Below are positions 12,226 to 25,813 of a DNA stretch of 64,000 nt, one piece after another. Below the pieces are notes generated by a model. The model was given only the letters and a program-made list of their open reading frames with translations, did not search any database and was not told the origin of the DNA. The stretch is from the NCBI RefSeq assembly GCF_963678635.1, contig NC_087067.1, positions 5,064,647 through 5,128,646 of the forward strand. The letters run 5' to 3'. Numbering within the stretch: position 1 is the stretch's first letter; each line of letters begins with the position of its first letter. Origin of the DNA: Symsagittifera roscoffensis. Its lineage: Eukaryota > Xenacoelomorpha > Acoela > Convolutidae. The position numbers and the translations under genes are program-made.

Positions 12226-12660
12226 GTGTACAAACACAGATTCTATTCAAATTTTGTCACATCAATTGGGGAAGTATTTAATCAGCTTAGTTGCGATGTT
12301 CAAGATAATTTACGATGGAAAAGAGCTGAAAAAAAACCAAGCGTGTCAAGGACACGACTCGTTTGTGAAAAGTTCAAAAAACATTATCTAAATTCTAATC
12401 GAAAACTTGCATCTACGCAAACTCTGAGCTCAGCATTTTTGGACCGAATTCAAAAATTGCAAAACTCAAAAAAAGAATCTGATTTGTTTAGAATAATTGA
12501 TTGTTTCTTTGATGGTTATGTTTCTGTAATTAGTGAGCGTGTCAATTTTTCTAAAAAGTTTTGGAAATTTCGGCATAAAAATTTCGTGAAAGCTAGTTTT
12601 TTTCAACAAACAGTTTTATGTTATTTCCTTACAAAATGCAAAAGTATAACCACATTTTAA
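12226..12660 (+). CDS. Hypothetical basic protein, longest copy of the R-unit conserved frame
   Basis: 144-codon open frame with LRWKRAEKK, KLASTQTL, SAFLDRIQKLQN and SVISERVNFS, then a tail unlike copies I and II. It is rich in Lys, Arg and Ser, with no signal peptide or membrane segment and no domain I recognise. The two shorter copies at 3470 and 7008 show the same core, so it is a real conserved unit. The first ATG-proximal residues are not conserved and the true start may lie elsewhere or be spliced. Possibly a Polinton-associated gene, by context only. Confidence 0.35.
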   Translation: MYKHRFYSNFVTSIGEVFNQLSCDVQDNLRWKRAEKKPSVSRTRLVCEKFKKHYLNSNRKLASTQTLSSAFLDRIQKLQNSKKESDLFRIIDCFFDGYVSVISERVNFSKKFWKFRHKNFVKASFFQQTVLCYFLTKCKSITTF

Positions 12661-12984
12661 CAGGTATGTGTGTTTTTCGAGAAATTTTTTTTCAAGACGC
12701 AATTTTTTTTCATGATTTTTTAAATAATTTTTGACAAAACCGAATTTTTTTTTGTTATGCAATTGCGAAAAACGCTGTGAAATTGTTGGGTAGAAAAATT
12801 TGATTAATATCGCTCAAAATTCTAAATACAGGTGTCGTTGAGTGGTCTTCTCTATTTTAAAATCTTAATACATTGTTTTTTGATGTTTTAGAACCAAAGA
12901 CGGGCAAAAAGTGATTTTCCTTATGATAAAAAGCAGAACAAAGTGTATGATACATCTTTTTTTTAACAATGCAAGAAAAAATTC

Positions 12985-15900
12985 TTTTATCATTTTTTTC
13001 AAAATGCAAAAAAATTTTTATTTTGTATCAAGTATGCAAAATTTTAAGTAAACTTTTTTAAAAGATGTCAAAAATCTTTCGATTTTCTTAAAATTTTACA
13101 AAAAAATTGAGAAAATTGTTGCAAATTGCAAAATTTGCAATGACTTTTTAACAAGTATGCAAAAATTTTAAAAATAAATTGGCAAAAACTTAACATAATT
13201 TTTGTTATGAACATGCAAAAAATCACAGTTTTCAATGTAAAAAATTGTTAAATTTTTGTTTAGAAAATATCAATATTGTTGACTTCGAATGCTATGCCTT
13301 TCTTAATACATTTGTTTTCAGATGTTTTTGATCAATATACAACCAAAAAATAATTTTCTGCATTATCAAAATCAAAACAATGAATTCCATTTACTTTAAT
13401 TATAACAGTGCGAAAAAAAGTTGTAAAACCTTTTTTAAAAATGTGGAAACAATTAAGGAAATTTTTCTTAATTTGCAAGTTTTTTTTTGATTTTTTCAAC
13501 AAATGTACAAAAAATGTTATGAAATTTTTCGCCAGTTGCAAAATATGTAATGAATTTTTCAACAAGTATGATAATTTTTTTGAGAATAAAATTTTTGCAT
13601 GATGCAAATTTTTTTTTGATTTTTTGAAAAACATGCAAAAATCCAATTATCTTTTCCTTAGGAACATGCAAAAAATCAAAAATTTCATTGTAAAAACTTG
13701 TTAAATTATTGTTTCGAATATATCAATATTGATGACTTCGAGTGCTGTTGACTATCTGAATACAAAGTTTTTCTGATGATTTTAATGAAAATTTCCCAAT
13801 TTAAGAGATTTACTTCGCTTTCTTTAACAAGTGTGCGAAAAATATTATGAAAAATTTCGCCAGTTGCAAAAACTGTTATGATTTTTTCCACAAGTATGCA
13901 AAATTTTTCGAGAAAAATTTTTGCTTGATGAAAATTTTTTCATGATTTAACGAAATGCAAAAATCCAATTTTCTTTTCCTTATAAAGATGCGAAAAATCA
14001 AAGTTTTTATTGTAAAAATTTGTTATTTTTTGTTTAGAAAAACCAAATTTGATGACTTCGAGTATAATTCATCATCCTAAAAAACTGTTTTTATGATGTT
14101 TTTGAACAACAGACATGCAAAAAAGAGATTTCTTCATGATCAAAACTGAAACAAATAAATTTATTTACTTTTATTATTAAAAGTGCAAAAAAATGTATAT
14201 ATTTTTTAAAATGAAAATTTGTTCAATGAAACTTTCCTAAAATTGCAAAGTTTTCATCGATTTTTTAAATAAATTTGCAAAACACATTATGAAAACTGTG
14301 CAAGTTGCAAAAACTGTGATGATTTTTTTGAACAAGTATGCGAATTTTTCGAGAAAAAACTTTTGTATGACGCAATTTTTTTCATGATTTTTTGAAAAAC
14401 ATATTGCAAAAACTAACTCTATTTTTTCTTATGCAGATGCAAAAAGGCAAAACTTTATTGTGAAAAACTTGTTGAATCATTGGAAAAAAACTTCAACATG
14501 TTTGACTTCGAGTGCTATTCCCTATCTTAATACAAAGTTTTTCTGATGTTTTTGATTAACAACCATGCAAAAAAAAAACTAGATTTCTTTATGATCAAAA
14601 CTAAAACAAAGAAACTCAATCTCTTTGATTATTAACAGTACGAGAAAAAAAAATTCATTTTTTTTAAATGCGAAACTTTTTACGAATATTTTTTCTTAAT
14701 ATGCGAGATTTTGTTTGATTTTTGTAAACAATTGTGCAATAAATTTAATGAACAATTTCGCCAGTTGCAAAATATGTGATGATTTTTTCAACAAGTACGC
14801 AAAACTTTTCGAGAAAAGTTTTTGCATGCTGCAAATTTTTTTATGATTTTTTGAAAAACAAAAATGCAATTTTTTTTTCCTTAGGAACATGCAAAAAATC
14901 AAAAGTATCATTGTAAAACTTGTTAAATTATTGTTTAGAATATATCAATATTGATGACTTCGAGTGCTATTGACTATCTGAATACAATAATTTTTCTAAT
15001 GTGTTCAAGCAATATACATGCAAGAAAAAAAATTTCTGCAAGATCAAAGTTAAAACAAAGAATTTCATTTTTTTTAATTGTTAACAGTGCTAGAAAAAGC
15101 TGTATAACGTTTTTTTAAAATGCGAAAACTTATAATGAAATTTTTCTCATTTTACGAGATTAACTTCGATTTTTTTAAACAATTGTGCGAAAAATATTAT
15201 GAAAGTTTTCGCCAGTTGCAAAAACTGTTATGATTTTTTCCACAAGTATGCAAAACTTTTCGAGAAAAATTTTCGCTTGATGAAACTTTTTTCATGATTT
15301 AACGAAATGCAAAAATCCAATTTTCTTTTCCTTATAAAGATGCGAAAAATCAAAGTTTTTATTGTAAAAATTTGTTATTTATTGTTTAGAAAAACCAAAT
15401 TTGATGACTTCGAGTATAATTCATCATCCTAAAAAACTGTTTTTATGATGTTTTTGAACAACATACAAGCTAAAAAGAGATTTCTTCATGATCAAAACTG
15501 AAACAAATATATTTATTTACTTTTATTATTAAAAGTGCAAAAAAATGTATATATTTTTTAAAATAAAAATTTGTTCAATGAAACTTTCCTAAAATTGCAA
15601 AGTTTTCAATGATTTTTTAAATAAATTTGCAAAACACATTATGAAAACTGTGCAAGTTGCAAAAACTGTAATGATTTTTTTGAACAAGTATGCGAATTTT
15701 TCGAGAAAAAACTTTTGTATGACGCAATTTTTTTCATGATTTTTTGAAAAACATATTGCAAAAACTAACTCTATTTTTTCTTATGCAGATGCAAAAAGGC
15801 AAAACTTTATTGTGAAAAACTTGTTGAATCATTGGCAAAAAAATTCAACATGTTTGACTTTGAGTGCTATTCCCTATCTTAATACAAAGTTTTTCTCATG

Positions 15901-18900
15901 TTTTTGATTAACAACCATGCAAAAAAAATAGATTTCTTTATGATCAAAACTAAAAAAAAAGAAACTCATTCACTTTAATTATTAACAGTACAAGAAAAAA
16001 ATTTTAATGTTTTTAAATGCGAAAATTTTTACGAATGTTTTTTCTTAATATGCAAGATTTTCTTTGATTTTCTTAACAAGTATGCAAAAAATATTACGAA
16101 AATTTTCGCCAGTTGCAACTTATGTAATGATTTTTTGAACAAGTATGCAAAACTTTTCGAGAAAACTTCTTGCATGATGCAAATTTTTGTAATGATTTTT
16201 CTGAAAAACATATACAAAAATTGAATTTACTTTTCTTTAGGAACATGCGAAAAATCGAAAATTTCATTGTAAGATCTTGTTAAATTATTGTTTAGAATAT
16301 ATCAATATTGATGACTTTGAGTGCTATTGAATGCAAAGTTTTTCTGATGTTTTTAATGAAAATTTTCCCAAGTTAAGAGATTTACTTCGCTTTCTTTAAC
16401 AAGTGTGCGAAAAATATTATGAAATATTTCGCCAGTTGGAAAAACTGTTATGATTTTTTCCACAAGTATGAAAAACTTTTCGAGAAACTATCTGAATGCA
16501 AAGTTTTTCTGATGTTTTTAATGAAAATTTTCCCAAGTTAAGAGATTTACTTCGCTTTCTTTAACAAGTGTGCGAAAAATATTATGAAAATTTTCGCCAG
16601 TTGGAAAAACTGTTATGATTTTTTCCACAAGTATGAAAAACTTTTCGAGAAAAATTTTCGCTTGATGAAAATTTTTTCTTGATTTAACGAAATGCAAAAA
16701 TCCAATTTTCTTTTCCTTATGAAGATGCAAAAAATCAAAGTTTTTATTGTAAAAATTTGTTATTTTTTGTTTAGAAAAATCAAATTTGATGACTTCGAGT
16801 ATAATTCATCATCCTAAAAAACTGTTTTTAAAATGTTTTTGAACAACAGACATGCAAAAAAGAGATTTCTTCATGATCAAAACTGAAACAAATAAATTTA
16901 TTTACTTTTATTATTAAAAGTGCAAAAAAATGTATATAATTTTTAAAATGAAAATTTGTTCAATGAAACTTTCCTAAAATTGCAAAGTTTTCATTGATTT
17001 TTTAAATAAATTTGCAAACCACATTATGAAAACTGTGCAAGTTGCAAAAACTGTAATGATTTTTTTGAACAAGTATGCGAATTTTTTCGAGAAAAAACTT
17101 TTGTATGACGCAATTTTTTTCATGATTTTTTGAAAAACATATTGCAAAAACTAACTCTATTTTTTCTTATGCAGATGCAAAAAGGCAAAACTTTATTGTG
17201 AAAAACTTGTTGAATCATTGGAAAAAAACTTCAACATGTTTGACTTCGAGTGCTATTCCCTATCTTAATACAAAGTTTTTCTGATGTTTTTGATTAACAA
17301 CCATGCAAAAAAAATAGATTTTTTTATGATCAAAACTAAAACAAAGAAACTCATTCACTTTGATTATTAACAGTACAAGAAAAAAATTTTAATTTTTTTA
17401 AATGCGAAAATTTTTACGAATGTTTTTTCTTAATATGCAAGATTTTCTTTGATTTTCTTAACAAGTATGCAAAAAATATTAAGAAAATTTTCGCCAGTTG
17501 CAAATTATGTAATGCTTTTTTGAACAAGTATGCAAAACTTTTCGAGAAAACTTTTTGCATGATGCAAATTTTTGTAATGATTTTTTGAAAAACATATACA
17601 AAATTGAATTTACTTTTCTTTAGGAACATGCGAAAAATCGAAAATTTCATTGTAAGAACTTATTGTTTAGAATATATCAATATTGATGACTTCGAGTGCT
17701 AATGACTATCTGAATACAATAATTTTTCTAATGTGTTCAAGCAATATACATGCAAGAAAAAAAATTTCTGCAAGATCAAAGTTAAAACAAAGAATTTCAT
17801 TTTTTTTAATTGTTAACAGTGCTAGAAAAAGTTGTATAAAGTTTTTTTAAAATGCGAAAACTTTTAATGAAATTTTTCTCATTTTACGAGATTAACTTCG
17901 ATTTTTTTAAACAATTGTGCGAAAAATATTATGAAAGTTTTCGCCAGTTGCAAAAACTGTTATGATTTTTTCCACAAGTATGCAAAACTTTTCGAGAAAA
18001 ATTTTCGCTTGATGAAACTTTTTTCATGATTTAACGAAATGCAAAAATCCAATTTTCTTTTCCTTATGAAGATGCGAAAAATCAAAGTTTTTATAGTAAA
18101 AATTTGTTATTTTTATGTTGAAAAAAATCAATATTGATGACTTTGAGTATAATTCCTCATCTTAAAAAACTGTTCTTCTGATGTTTTTGACCAACATACA
18201 TGCAAAAAAGAGATTTCTTTATGATCAAAACTGAAACAAACAAATTTTTTTCCTTTTATTAACAACATTGCAAAAAAATGTAATATTTTTTTAATGAAAA
18301 TATGTTCAATGAAACTTTCCTAAGTTTGCAAAATTTTCTTTGATTTTTAAATAAAGATGCAAAACATATTATGAAAACTCTGCAAGTTGCAAAAACTGTA
18401 TTAATTTTTTGAACAAGTATGCGAATTTTTCGAGAAAAAACTTTTGTATGACGCAATTTTTTTCATGATTTTTTGAAAAACATATTGCAAAAACTAACTC
18501 TATTTTTTCTTATGCAGATGCAAAAAGGCAAAACTTTATTGTGAAAAACTTGTTGAATCATTGGAAAAAAACTTCAACATGTTTGACTTCGAGTGCTATT
18601 CCCTATCTTAATACAAAGTTTTTCTGATGTTTTTGATTAACAACCATGCAAAAAAAAAACTAGATTTCTTTATGATCAAAACTAAAACAAAGAAACTCAA
18701 TCTCTTTGATTATTAACAGTACGAGAAAAAAAAATTCATTTTTTTTAAATGCGAAACTTTTTACGAATATTTTTTCTTAATATGCGAGATTTTGTTTGAT
18801 TTTTTTAAACAATTGTGCAATAAATTTAATGAACAATTTCGCCAGTTGCAAAATATGTGATGATTTTTTCAACAAGTACGCAAAACTTTTCGAGAAAAGT

Positions 18901-21900
18901 TTTTGCATGCTGCAAATTTTTTTATGATTTTTTGAAAAACATAAATGCAATTTTCTTTTCCTTAGGAACATGCAAAAAATCAAAAGTATCATTGTAAAAC
19001 TTGTTAAATTATTGTTTAGAAATATTGATGACTTCGAGTGCTATTGACTATCTGAATACAATAATTTTTCTAATGTGTTCAAGCAATATACATGCAAGAA
19101 AAAAAATTTCTGCAAGATCAAAGTTAAAACAAAGAATTTCATTTTTTTTAATTGTTAACAGTGCTAGAAAAAGCTGTATAACGTTTTTTTAAAATGCGAA
19201 AACTTATAATGAAATTTTTCTCATTTTACGAGATTAACTTCGATTTTTTTAAACAATTGTGCGAAAAATATTATCAAAGTTTTCGCCAGTTGCAAAAACT
19301 GTTATGATTTTTTCCACAACTATGCAAAACTTTTCGAGAAAAATTTTCGCTTGATGAAATTTTTTTCATGATTTAACGAAATGCAAAAATCCAATTTTCT
19401 TTTCCTTATAAAGATGCGAAAAATCAAAGTTTTTTTTTGTAAAAATTTGTTATTTATTGTTTAGAAAAACCAAATTTGATGACTTCGAGTATAATTCATC
19501 ATCCTAAAAAACTGTTTTTATGATGTTTTTGAACAACATACAAGCTAAATAGAGATTTCTTCATGATCAAAACTGAAACAAATATATTTATTTACTTTTA
19601 TTATTAAAAGTGCAAAAAAATGTATATATTTTTTTAAATAAAAATTTGTTCAATGAAACTTTCCTAAAATTGCAAAGTTTTCAATGATTTTTTAAATAAA
19701 TTTGCAAAACACATTATGAAAACTGTGCAAGTTGCAAAAACTGTAATGATTTTTTTGAACAAGTATGCGAATTTTTCGAGAAAAAACTTTTGTATGACGC
19801 AATTTTTTTCATGATTTTTTGAAAAACATATTGCAAAAACTAACTCTATTTTTCTTATGCAGATGCAAAAAGGCAAAACTTTATTGTGAAAAACTTGTTG
19901 AATCATTGGCAAAAAATTTCAACATGTTTGACTTTGAGTGCTATTCCCTATCTTAATACAAAGTTTTTCTCATGTTTTTGATTAACAACCATGCAAAAAA
20001 AATAGATTTCTTTATGATCAAAACTAAAAAAAAGAAACTCATTCACTTTAATTATTAACAGTACAAGAAAAAAATTTTAATGTTTTTAAATGCGAAAATT
20101 TTTACGAATGTTTTTTCTTAATATGCAAGATTTTCTTTGATTTTCTTAACAAGTATGCAAAAAATATTACGAAAATTTTCGCCAGTTGCAACTTATGTAA
20201 TGATTTTTTGAACAAGTATGCAAAACTTTTCGAGAAAACTTCTTGCATGATGCAAATTTTTGTAATGATTTTTCTGAAAAACATATACAAAAATTGAATT
20301 TACTTTTCTTTAGGAACATGCGAAAAATCGAAAATTTCATTGTAAGAACTTGTTAAATTATTGTTTAGAATATATCAATATTGATGACTTTGAGTGCTAT
20401 TGAATGCAAAGTTTTTCTGATGTTTTTAATGAAAATTTTCCCAAGTTAAGAGATTTACTTCGCTTTCTTTAACAAGTGTGCGAAAAATATTATGAAATAT
20501 TTCGCCAGTTGGAAAAACTGTTATGATTTTTTCCACAAGTATGAAAAACTTTTCGAGAAACTATCTGAATGCAAAGTTTTTCTGATGTTTTTAATGAAAA
20601 TTTTCCCAAGTTAAGAGATTTACTTCGCTTTCTTTAACAAGTGTGCGAAAAATATTATGAAAATTTTCGCCAGTTGGAAAAACTGTTATGATTTTTTCCA
20701 CAAGTATGAAAAACTTTTCGAGAAAAATTTTCGCTTGATGAAAATTTTTTCTTGATTTAACGAAATGCAAAAATCCAATTTTCTTTTCCTTATGAAGATG
20801 CAAAAAATCAAAGTTTTTATTGTAAAAATTTGTTATTTTTTGTTTAGAAAAATCAAATTTGATGACTTCGAGTATAATTCATCATCCTAAAAAACTGTTT
20901 TTAAAATGTTTTTGAACAACAGACATGCAAAAAAGAGATTTCTTCATGATCAAAACTGAAACAAATAAATTTATTTACTTTTATTATTAAAAGTGCAAAA
21001 AAATGTATATATTTTTTAAAATGAAAATTTGTTCAATGAAGATTTCCTAAAATTGCAAAGTTTTCATTGATTTTTTAAATAAATTTGCAAAACACATTAT
21101 GAAAACTGTGCAAGTTGCAAAAACTGTAATGATTTTTTTGAACAAGTATGCGAATTTTTTCGAGAAAAAACTTTTGTATGACGCAATTTTTTTCATGATT
21201 TTTTGAAAAACATATTGCAAAAACTAACTCTATTTTTTCTTATGCAGATGCAAAAGGCAAAACTTTATTGTGAAAAACTTGTTGAATCATTGGAAAAAAA
21301 CTTCAACATGTTTGACTTCGAGTGCTATTCCCTATCTTAATACAAAGTTTTTCTGATGTTTTTGATTAACAACCATGCAAAAAAAATAGATTTCTTTATG
21401 ATCAAAACTAAAACAAAGAAACTCATTCACTTTAATTATTAACAGTACAAGAAAAAAATTTTAATTTTTTTAAATGCGAAAATTTTTACGAATGTTTTTT
21501 CTTAATATGCAAGATTTTTTTTGATTTTCTTAACAAGTATGCAAAAAATATTAAGAAAATTTTCGCCAGTTGCAAATTATGTAATGATTTTTTGAACAAG
21601 TATGCAAAACTTTTCGAGAAAACTTTTTGCATGATGCAAATTTTTGTAATGATTTTTTGAAAAACATATACAAAAATTGAATTTACTTTTCTTTAGGAAC
21701 ATGCGAAAAATCGAAAATTTCATTGTAAGAACTTATTGTTTAGAATATATCAATATTGATGACTTCGAGTGCTATTGACTATCTGAATACAATAATTTTT
21801 CTAATGTGTTCAAGCAATATACATGCAAGAAAAAAAATTTCTGCAAGATCAAAGTTAAAACAAAGAATTTCATTTTTTTTAATTGTTAACAGTGCTAGAA

Positions 21901-24900
21901 AAAGTTGTATAAAGTTTTTTTAAAATGCGAAAACTTTTAATGAAATTTTTCTCATTTTACGAGATTAACTTCGATTTTTTTAAACAATTGTGCGAAAAAT
22001 ATTATGAAAGTTTTCGCCAGTTGCAAAAACTGTTATGATTTTTTCCACAAGTATGCAAAACTTTTCGAGAAAAATTTTCGCTTGATGAAACTTTTTTCAT
22101 GATTTAACGAAATGCAAAAATCCAATTTTCTTTTCCTTATGAAGATGCAAAAAATCAAAGTTTTTATTGTAAAAATTTGTTATTTTTTGTTTAGAAAAAT
22201 CAAATTTGATGACTTCGAGTATAATTCATCATCCTAAAAAACTGTTTTTAAAATGTTTTTGAACAACAGACATGCAAAAAAGAGATTTCTTCATGATCAA
22301 AACTGAAACAAATAAATTTATTTACTTTTATTATTAAAAGTGCAAAAAAATGTATATATTTTTTAAAATGAAAATTTGTTCAATGAAACTTTCCTAAAAT
22401 TGCAAAGTTTTCATTGATTTTTTAAATAAATTTGCAAAACACATTATGAAAACTGTGCAAGTTGCAAAAACTGTAATGATTTTTTTGAACAAGTATGCGA
22501 ATTTTTTCGAGAAAAAACTTTTGTATGACGCAATTTTTTTCATGATTTTTTGAAAAACATATTGCAAAAACTAACTCTATTTTTTCTTATGCAGATGCAA
22601 AAAGGCAAAACTTTATTGTGAAAAACTTGTTGAATCATTGGAAAAAAACTTCAACATGTTTGACTTCGAGTGCTATTCCCTATCTTAATACAAAGTTTTT
22701 CTGATGTTTTTGATTAACAACCATGCAAAAAAAATAGATTTCTTTATGATCAAAACTAAAACAAAGAAACTCATTCACTTTAATTATTAACAGTACAAGA
22801 AAAAAATTTTAATTTTTTTAAATGCGAAAATTTTTACGAATGTTTTTTCTTAATATGCAAGATTTTCTTTGATTTTCTTAACAAGTATGCAAAAAATATT
22901 AAGAAAATTTTCGCCAGTTGCAAATTATGTAATGATTTTTTGAACAAGTATGCAAAACTTTTCGAGAAAATTTTTTGCATGATGCAAATTTTTGTAATGA
23001 TTTTTTGAAAAACATATACAAAAATTGAATTTACTTTTCTTTAGGAACATGCGAAAAATCGAAAATTTCATTGTAAGAACTTATTGTTTAGAATATATCA
23101 ATATTGATGACTTCGAGTGCTATTGACTATCTGAATACAATAATTTTTCTAATGTGTTCAAGCAATATACATGCAAGAAAAAAAATTTCTGCAAGATCAA
23201 AGTTAAAACAAAGAATTTCATTTTTTTTAATTGTTAACAGTGCTAGAAAAAGTTGTATAAAGTTTTTTTAAAATGCGAAAACTTTTAATGAAATTTTTCT
23301 CATTTTACGAGATTAACTTCGATTTTTTTAAACAATTGTGCGAAAAATATTATGAAAGTTTTCGCCAGTTGCAAAAACTGTTATGATTTTTTCCACAAGT
23401 ATGCAAAACTTTTCGAGAAAAATTTTCGCTTGATGAAACTTTTTTCATGATTTAACGAAATGCAAAAATCCAATTTTCTTTTCCTTATGAAGATGCGAAA
23501 AATCAAAGTTTTTATAGTAAAAATTTGTTATTTTTATGTTGAGAAAAATCAATATTGATGACTTTGAGTATAATTCCTCATCTTAAAAAACTGTTCTTCT
23601 GATGTTTTTGACTAACATACATGCAAAAAAGAGATTTCTTTATGATCAAAACTGAAACAAACAAATTTTTTTCCTTTTATTAACAACATTGCAAAAAAAT
23701 GTAATATTTTTTTAATGAAAATATGTTCAATGAAACTTTCCTAAGTTTGCAAAATTTTCTTTGATTTTTAAATAAAGATGCAAAACATATTATGAAAACT
23801 CTGCAAGTTGCAAAAACTGTATTAATTTTTTGAACAAGTATGCGAATTTTTCGAGAAAAAATTTTTGTATGACGCAATTTTTTTCATGATTTTTTGAAAA
23901 ACATATTGCAAAAACTAACTCTATTTTTTCTTATGCAGATGCAAAAAGGCAAAACTTTATTGTGAAAAACTTGTTGAATCATTGGAAAAAAACTTCAACA
24001 TGTTTGACTTCGAGTGCTATTCCCTATCTTAATACAAAGTTTTTCTGATGTTTTTGATTAACAACCATGCAAAAAAAAAACTAGATTTCTTTATGATCAA
24101 AACTAAAACAAAGAAACTCAATCTCTTTGATTATTAACAGTACGAGAAAAAAAAATTCATTTTTTTTAAATGCGAAACTTTTTACGAATATTTTTTCTTA
24201 ATATGCGAGATTTTGTTTGATTTTTTTAAACAATTGTGCAATAAATTTAATGAACAATTTCGCCAGTTGCAAAATATGTGATGATTTTTTCAACAAGTAC
24301 GCAAAACTTTTCGAGAAAAGTTTTTGCATGCTGCAAATTTTTTTATGATTTTTTGAAAAACAAAAATGCAATTTTCTTTTCCTTAGGAACATGCAAAAAA
24401 TCAAAAGTATCATTGTAAAACTTGTTAAATTATTGTTTAGAATATATCAATATTGATGACTTTGAGTGCTATTGACTATCTGAATACAATGTTTTTCTGA
24501 TGTTTTTAAACAATATGCATGCAAGAAAAAAATTTCTGCAAGATCAAAGTTAAAACAAGTAACTTCATTTTTTTAAATTGTTACCAGTGCAAGAAAAAAT
24601 TGTATAAAGTTTTTTTTCTAAATGCGAAAACTTTTAATGAAATTTTTCTCAATTTAAAAAATTTACTTCGATTTTTTTTAACAAGTGTGCGAAAAATATT
24701 ATAAAAATTTTCACCAGTTGCAAAAACTGTTATAATTTTTTCCACAAGTATGCAAAACTTTTCGAGAAAAGTTTTCGCTTGATGCAATTTTTTTCAAGAT
24801 TTATTGAAATGCAAAAACCCAATTTTCTTTTCCTTATGAAAATGCAAAAAATCAAATTTTTTCACCAAAAAAACTTGTTATTTTTTGTTTAGAAAAATCA

Positions 24901-25321
24901 ATATTGATGACTTCGAGTATAATTCCTCATCTTAAAAAACTGTTTTTCTGATGTTCTTGACCAACATACATGCAGAAAAGATATTTCTTTATGATCAAAA
25001 CTGAAACAATTAAATTTTTTACTTTTATTATTAACAGTACAAGAAACAATTTTAATTTTTTTTAAATGCAAAAATTTTTAAGAATGTTTTTTCCTAATTT
25101 TCCGAATTTCACTGAGTTTTCAACAAGTAGGCAAGAAAAAACATTATAAACAATTTTGCAAGATGAAAAAAAGTTTATAATGTTTTTACCTTGTAAGCAA
25201 AAATTGTGATGTTTTTTATTGTGTCTGTAAAAAAGCTTCTGAAAAATATTCCGAACTAGGTACAAAAAAAACTTAAATTTCAAAACAAAAGACAACATCC
25301 AAATAATTTATAAATCAAAGA
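12985..25321. repeat. Tandem satellite array: ~450 bp monomer, trimeric higher-order repeat
   Basis: The landmark GACTTCGAGT (or GACTTTGAGT) recurs at 13281, 13734, 14054, 14504, 14956, 15406, 15856, 16313, 16791, 17242, 17688, 18139, 18585, 19030, 19481, 19930, 20386, 20864, 21314, 21761, 22211, 22662, 23109, 23560, 24006, 24458 and 24909. Spacing is almost always 445-457 (exceptions 320 and 478). What follows the landmark alternates strictly between three subtypes: A (GCTATTGACTATCTGAAT), B (ATAATTCATCATCCTAAA) and C (GCTATTCCCTATCTTAAT), so the true repeat is an A-B-C trimer of ~1.35 kb. Stretches 4073 bases apart (for example 16029 and 20102) are virtually identical, as are stretches 5421 apart (18259 and 23680), i.e. 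three- and four-trimer blocks. Short reading frames here recur only because the DNA does. Confidence 0.9.
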
Positions 25322-25325
25322 GATG

Positions 25326-25776
25326 TCAAGCAGCTGAGTTCTCAAAAAGTTGATTTTGCCTCCATCGCCGGTGGTTGTCTTGGTGCTTCGCTGACTGGAG
25401 TCCTTGGCTCAGAGAACCCCTCATCCTCTTCAATTGTAATTGGGTTCTCCGCGATCCTTCTTCTTCCCACGGAAAGAGGAAATCGTTTACAGGTAGAGTC
25501 AGGACCTCGGGAGAGTCCATCCCAACTTATTCTGCAGACTGTGACATCATGTCCATCGCTCCAAGCTAATTCTCGACAATGAAGACCTGCATCTGGTGAT
25601 GTTCGCTGATCATGTGCCTCACTTGAATTGGGACATCCATTTGAGGCGAGAAAAACCCCAGAGCCACTGATTTTCATCAATTCTGGTAAAAACTCGACAG
25701 AGTATGTGAGGTTGTTATTCTGAACGATGAAGATCATTCTGCGAAATAAGTTACTGAGTAACGGAATGTGAAACAA
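25326..25776 (-). other. GC-richer island with overlapping minus-strand open frames
   Basis: This ~450-base stretch is clearly less AT-rich than its surroundings. Minus frame 25776-25342 is open for 144 codons (C-terminal part NPITIEEDEGF, SEPRTPVSEAPRQPP). An alternative frame 25520-25326 gives a 64-residue basic peptide. Copy 2 keeps only the first ~140 bases (30668-30810), ending at CTTCTTCCCAC. No domain is recognised; it may be a captured exon. Confidence 0.3.
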
Positions 25777-25792
25777 GAACTGATTTAGAGCT

Positions 25793-25813
25793 GAGAGAGA
25801 GAGAGAGAGAGAG
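25793..25813. repeat. (GA)n microsatellite
   Basis: Uninterrupted GA dinucleotide run of about ten units, directly after the GC-richer island and absent from duplication copy 2. Confidence 0.9.

Larger units (their letters stand above)
9605..12985. repeat. R repeat unit, copy III
   Basis: Matches copy I from 1266 onward (ATATCAAATGATAACAAAAT shared) and carries a degraded zinc-finger exon (10600-10840), a truncated GYHPIWPS frame near 10993 and the best-preserved basic frame (12226-12660). It has extra material around 11460-12060 not seen in copies I and II. Its final satellite-like segment (12600-12985) passes straight into the tandem satellite instead of the candidate inverted repeat found in copies I and II. 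Confidence 0.65.

Noticed and set aside
13332-24787. Many 60-100 codon frames with Phe/Lys-rich translations in the satellite
   Set aside because: They recur only with the monomer period, occur on both strands, and have low-complexity composition; they are by-products of the repeat.
12985-25321. CRISPR-like array
   Set aside because: Repeats are ~450 bp and contiguous with no unique spacers, in eukaryotic DNA.
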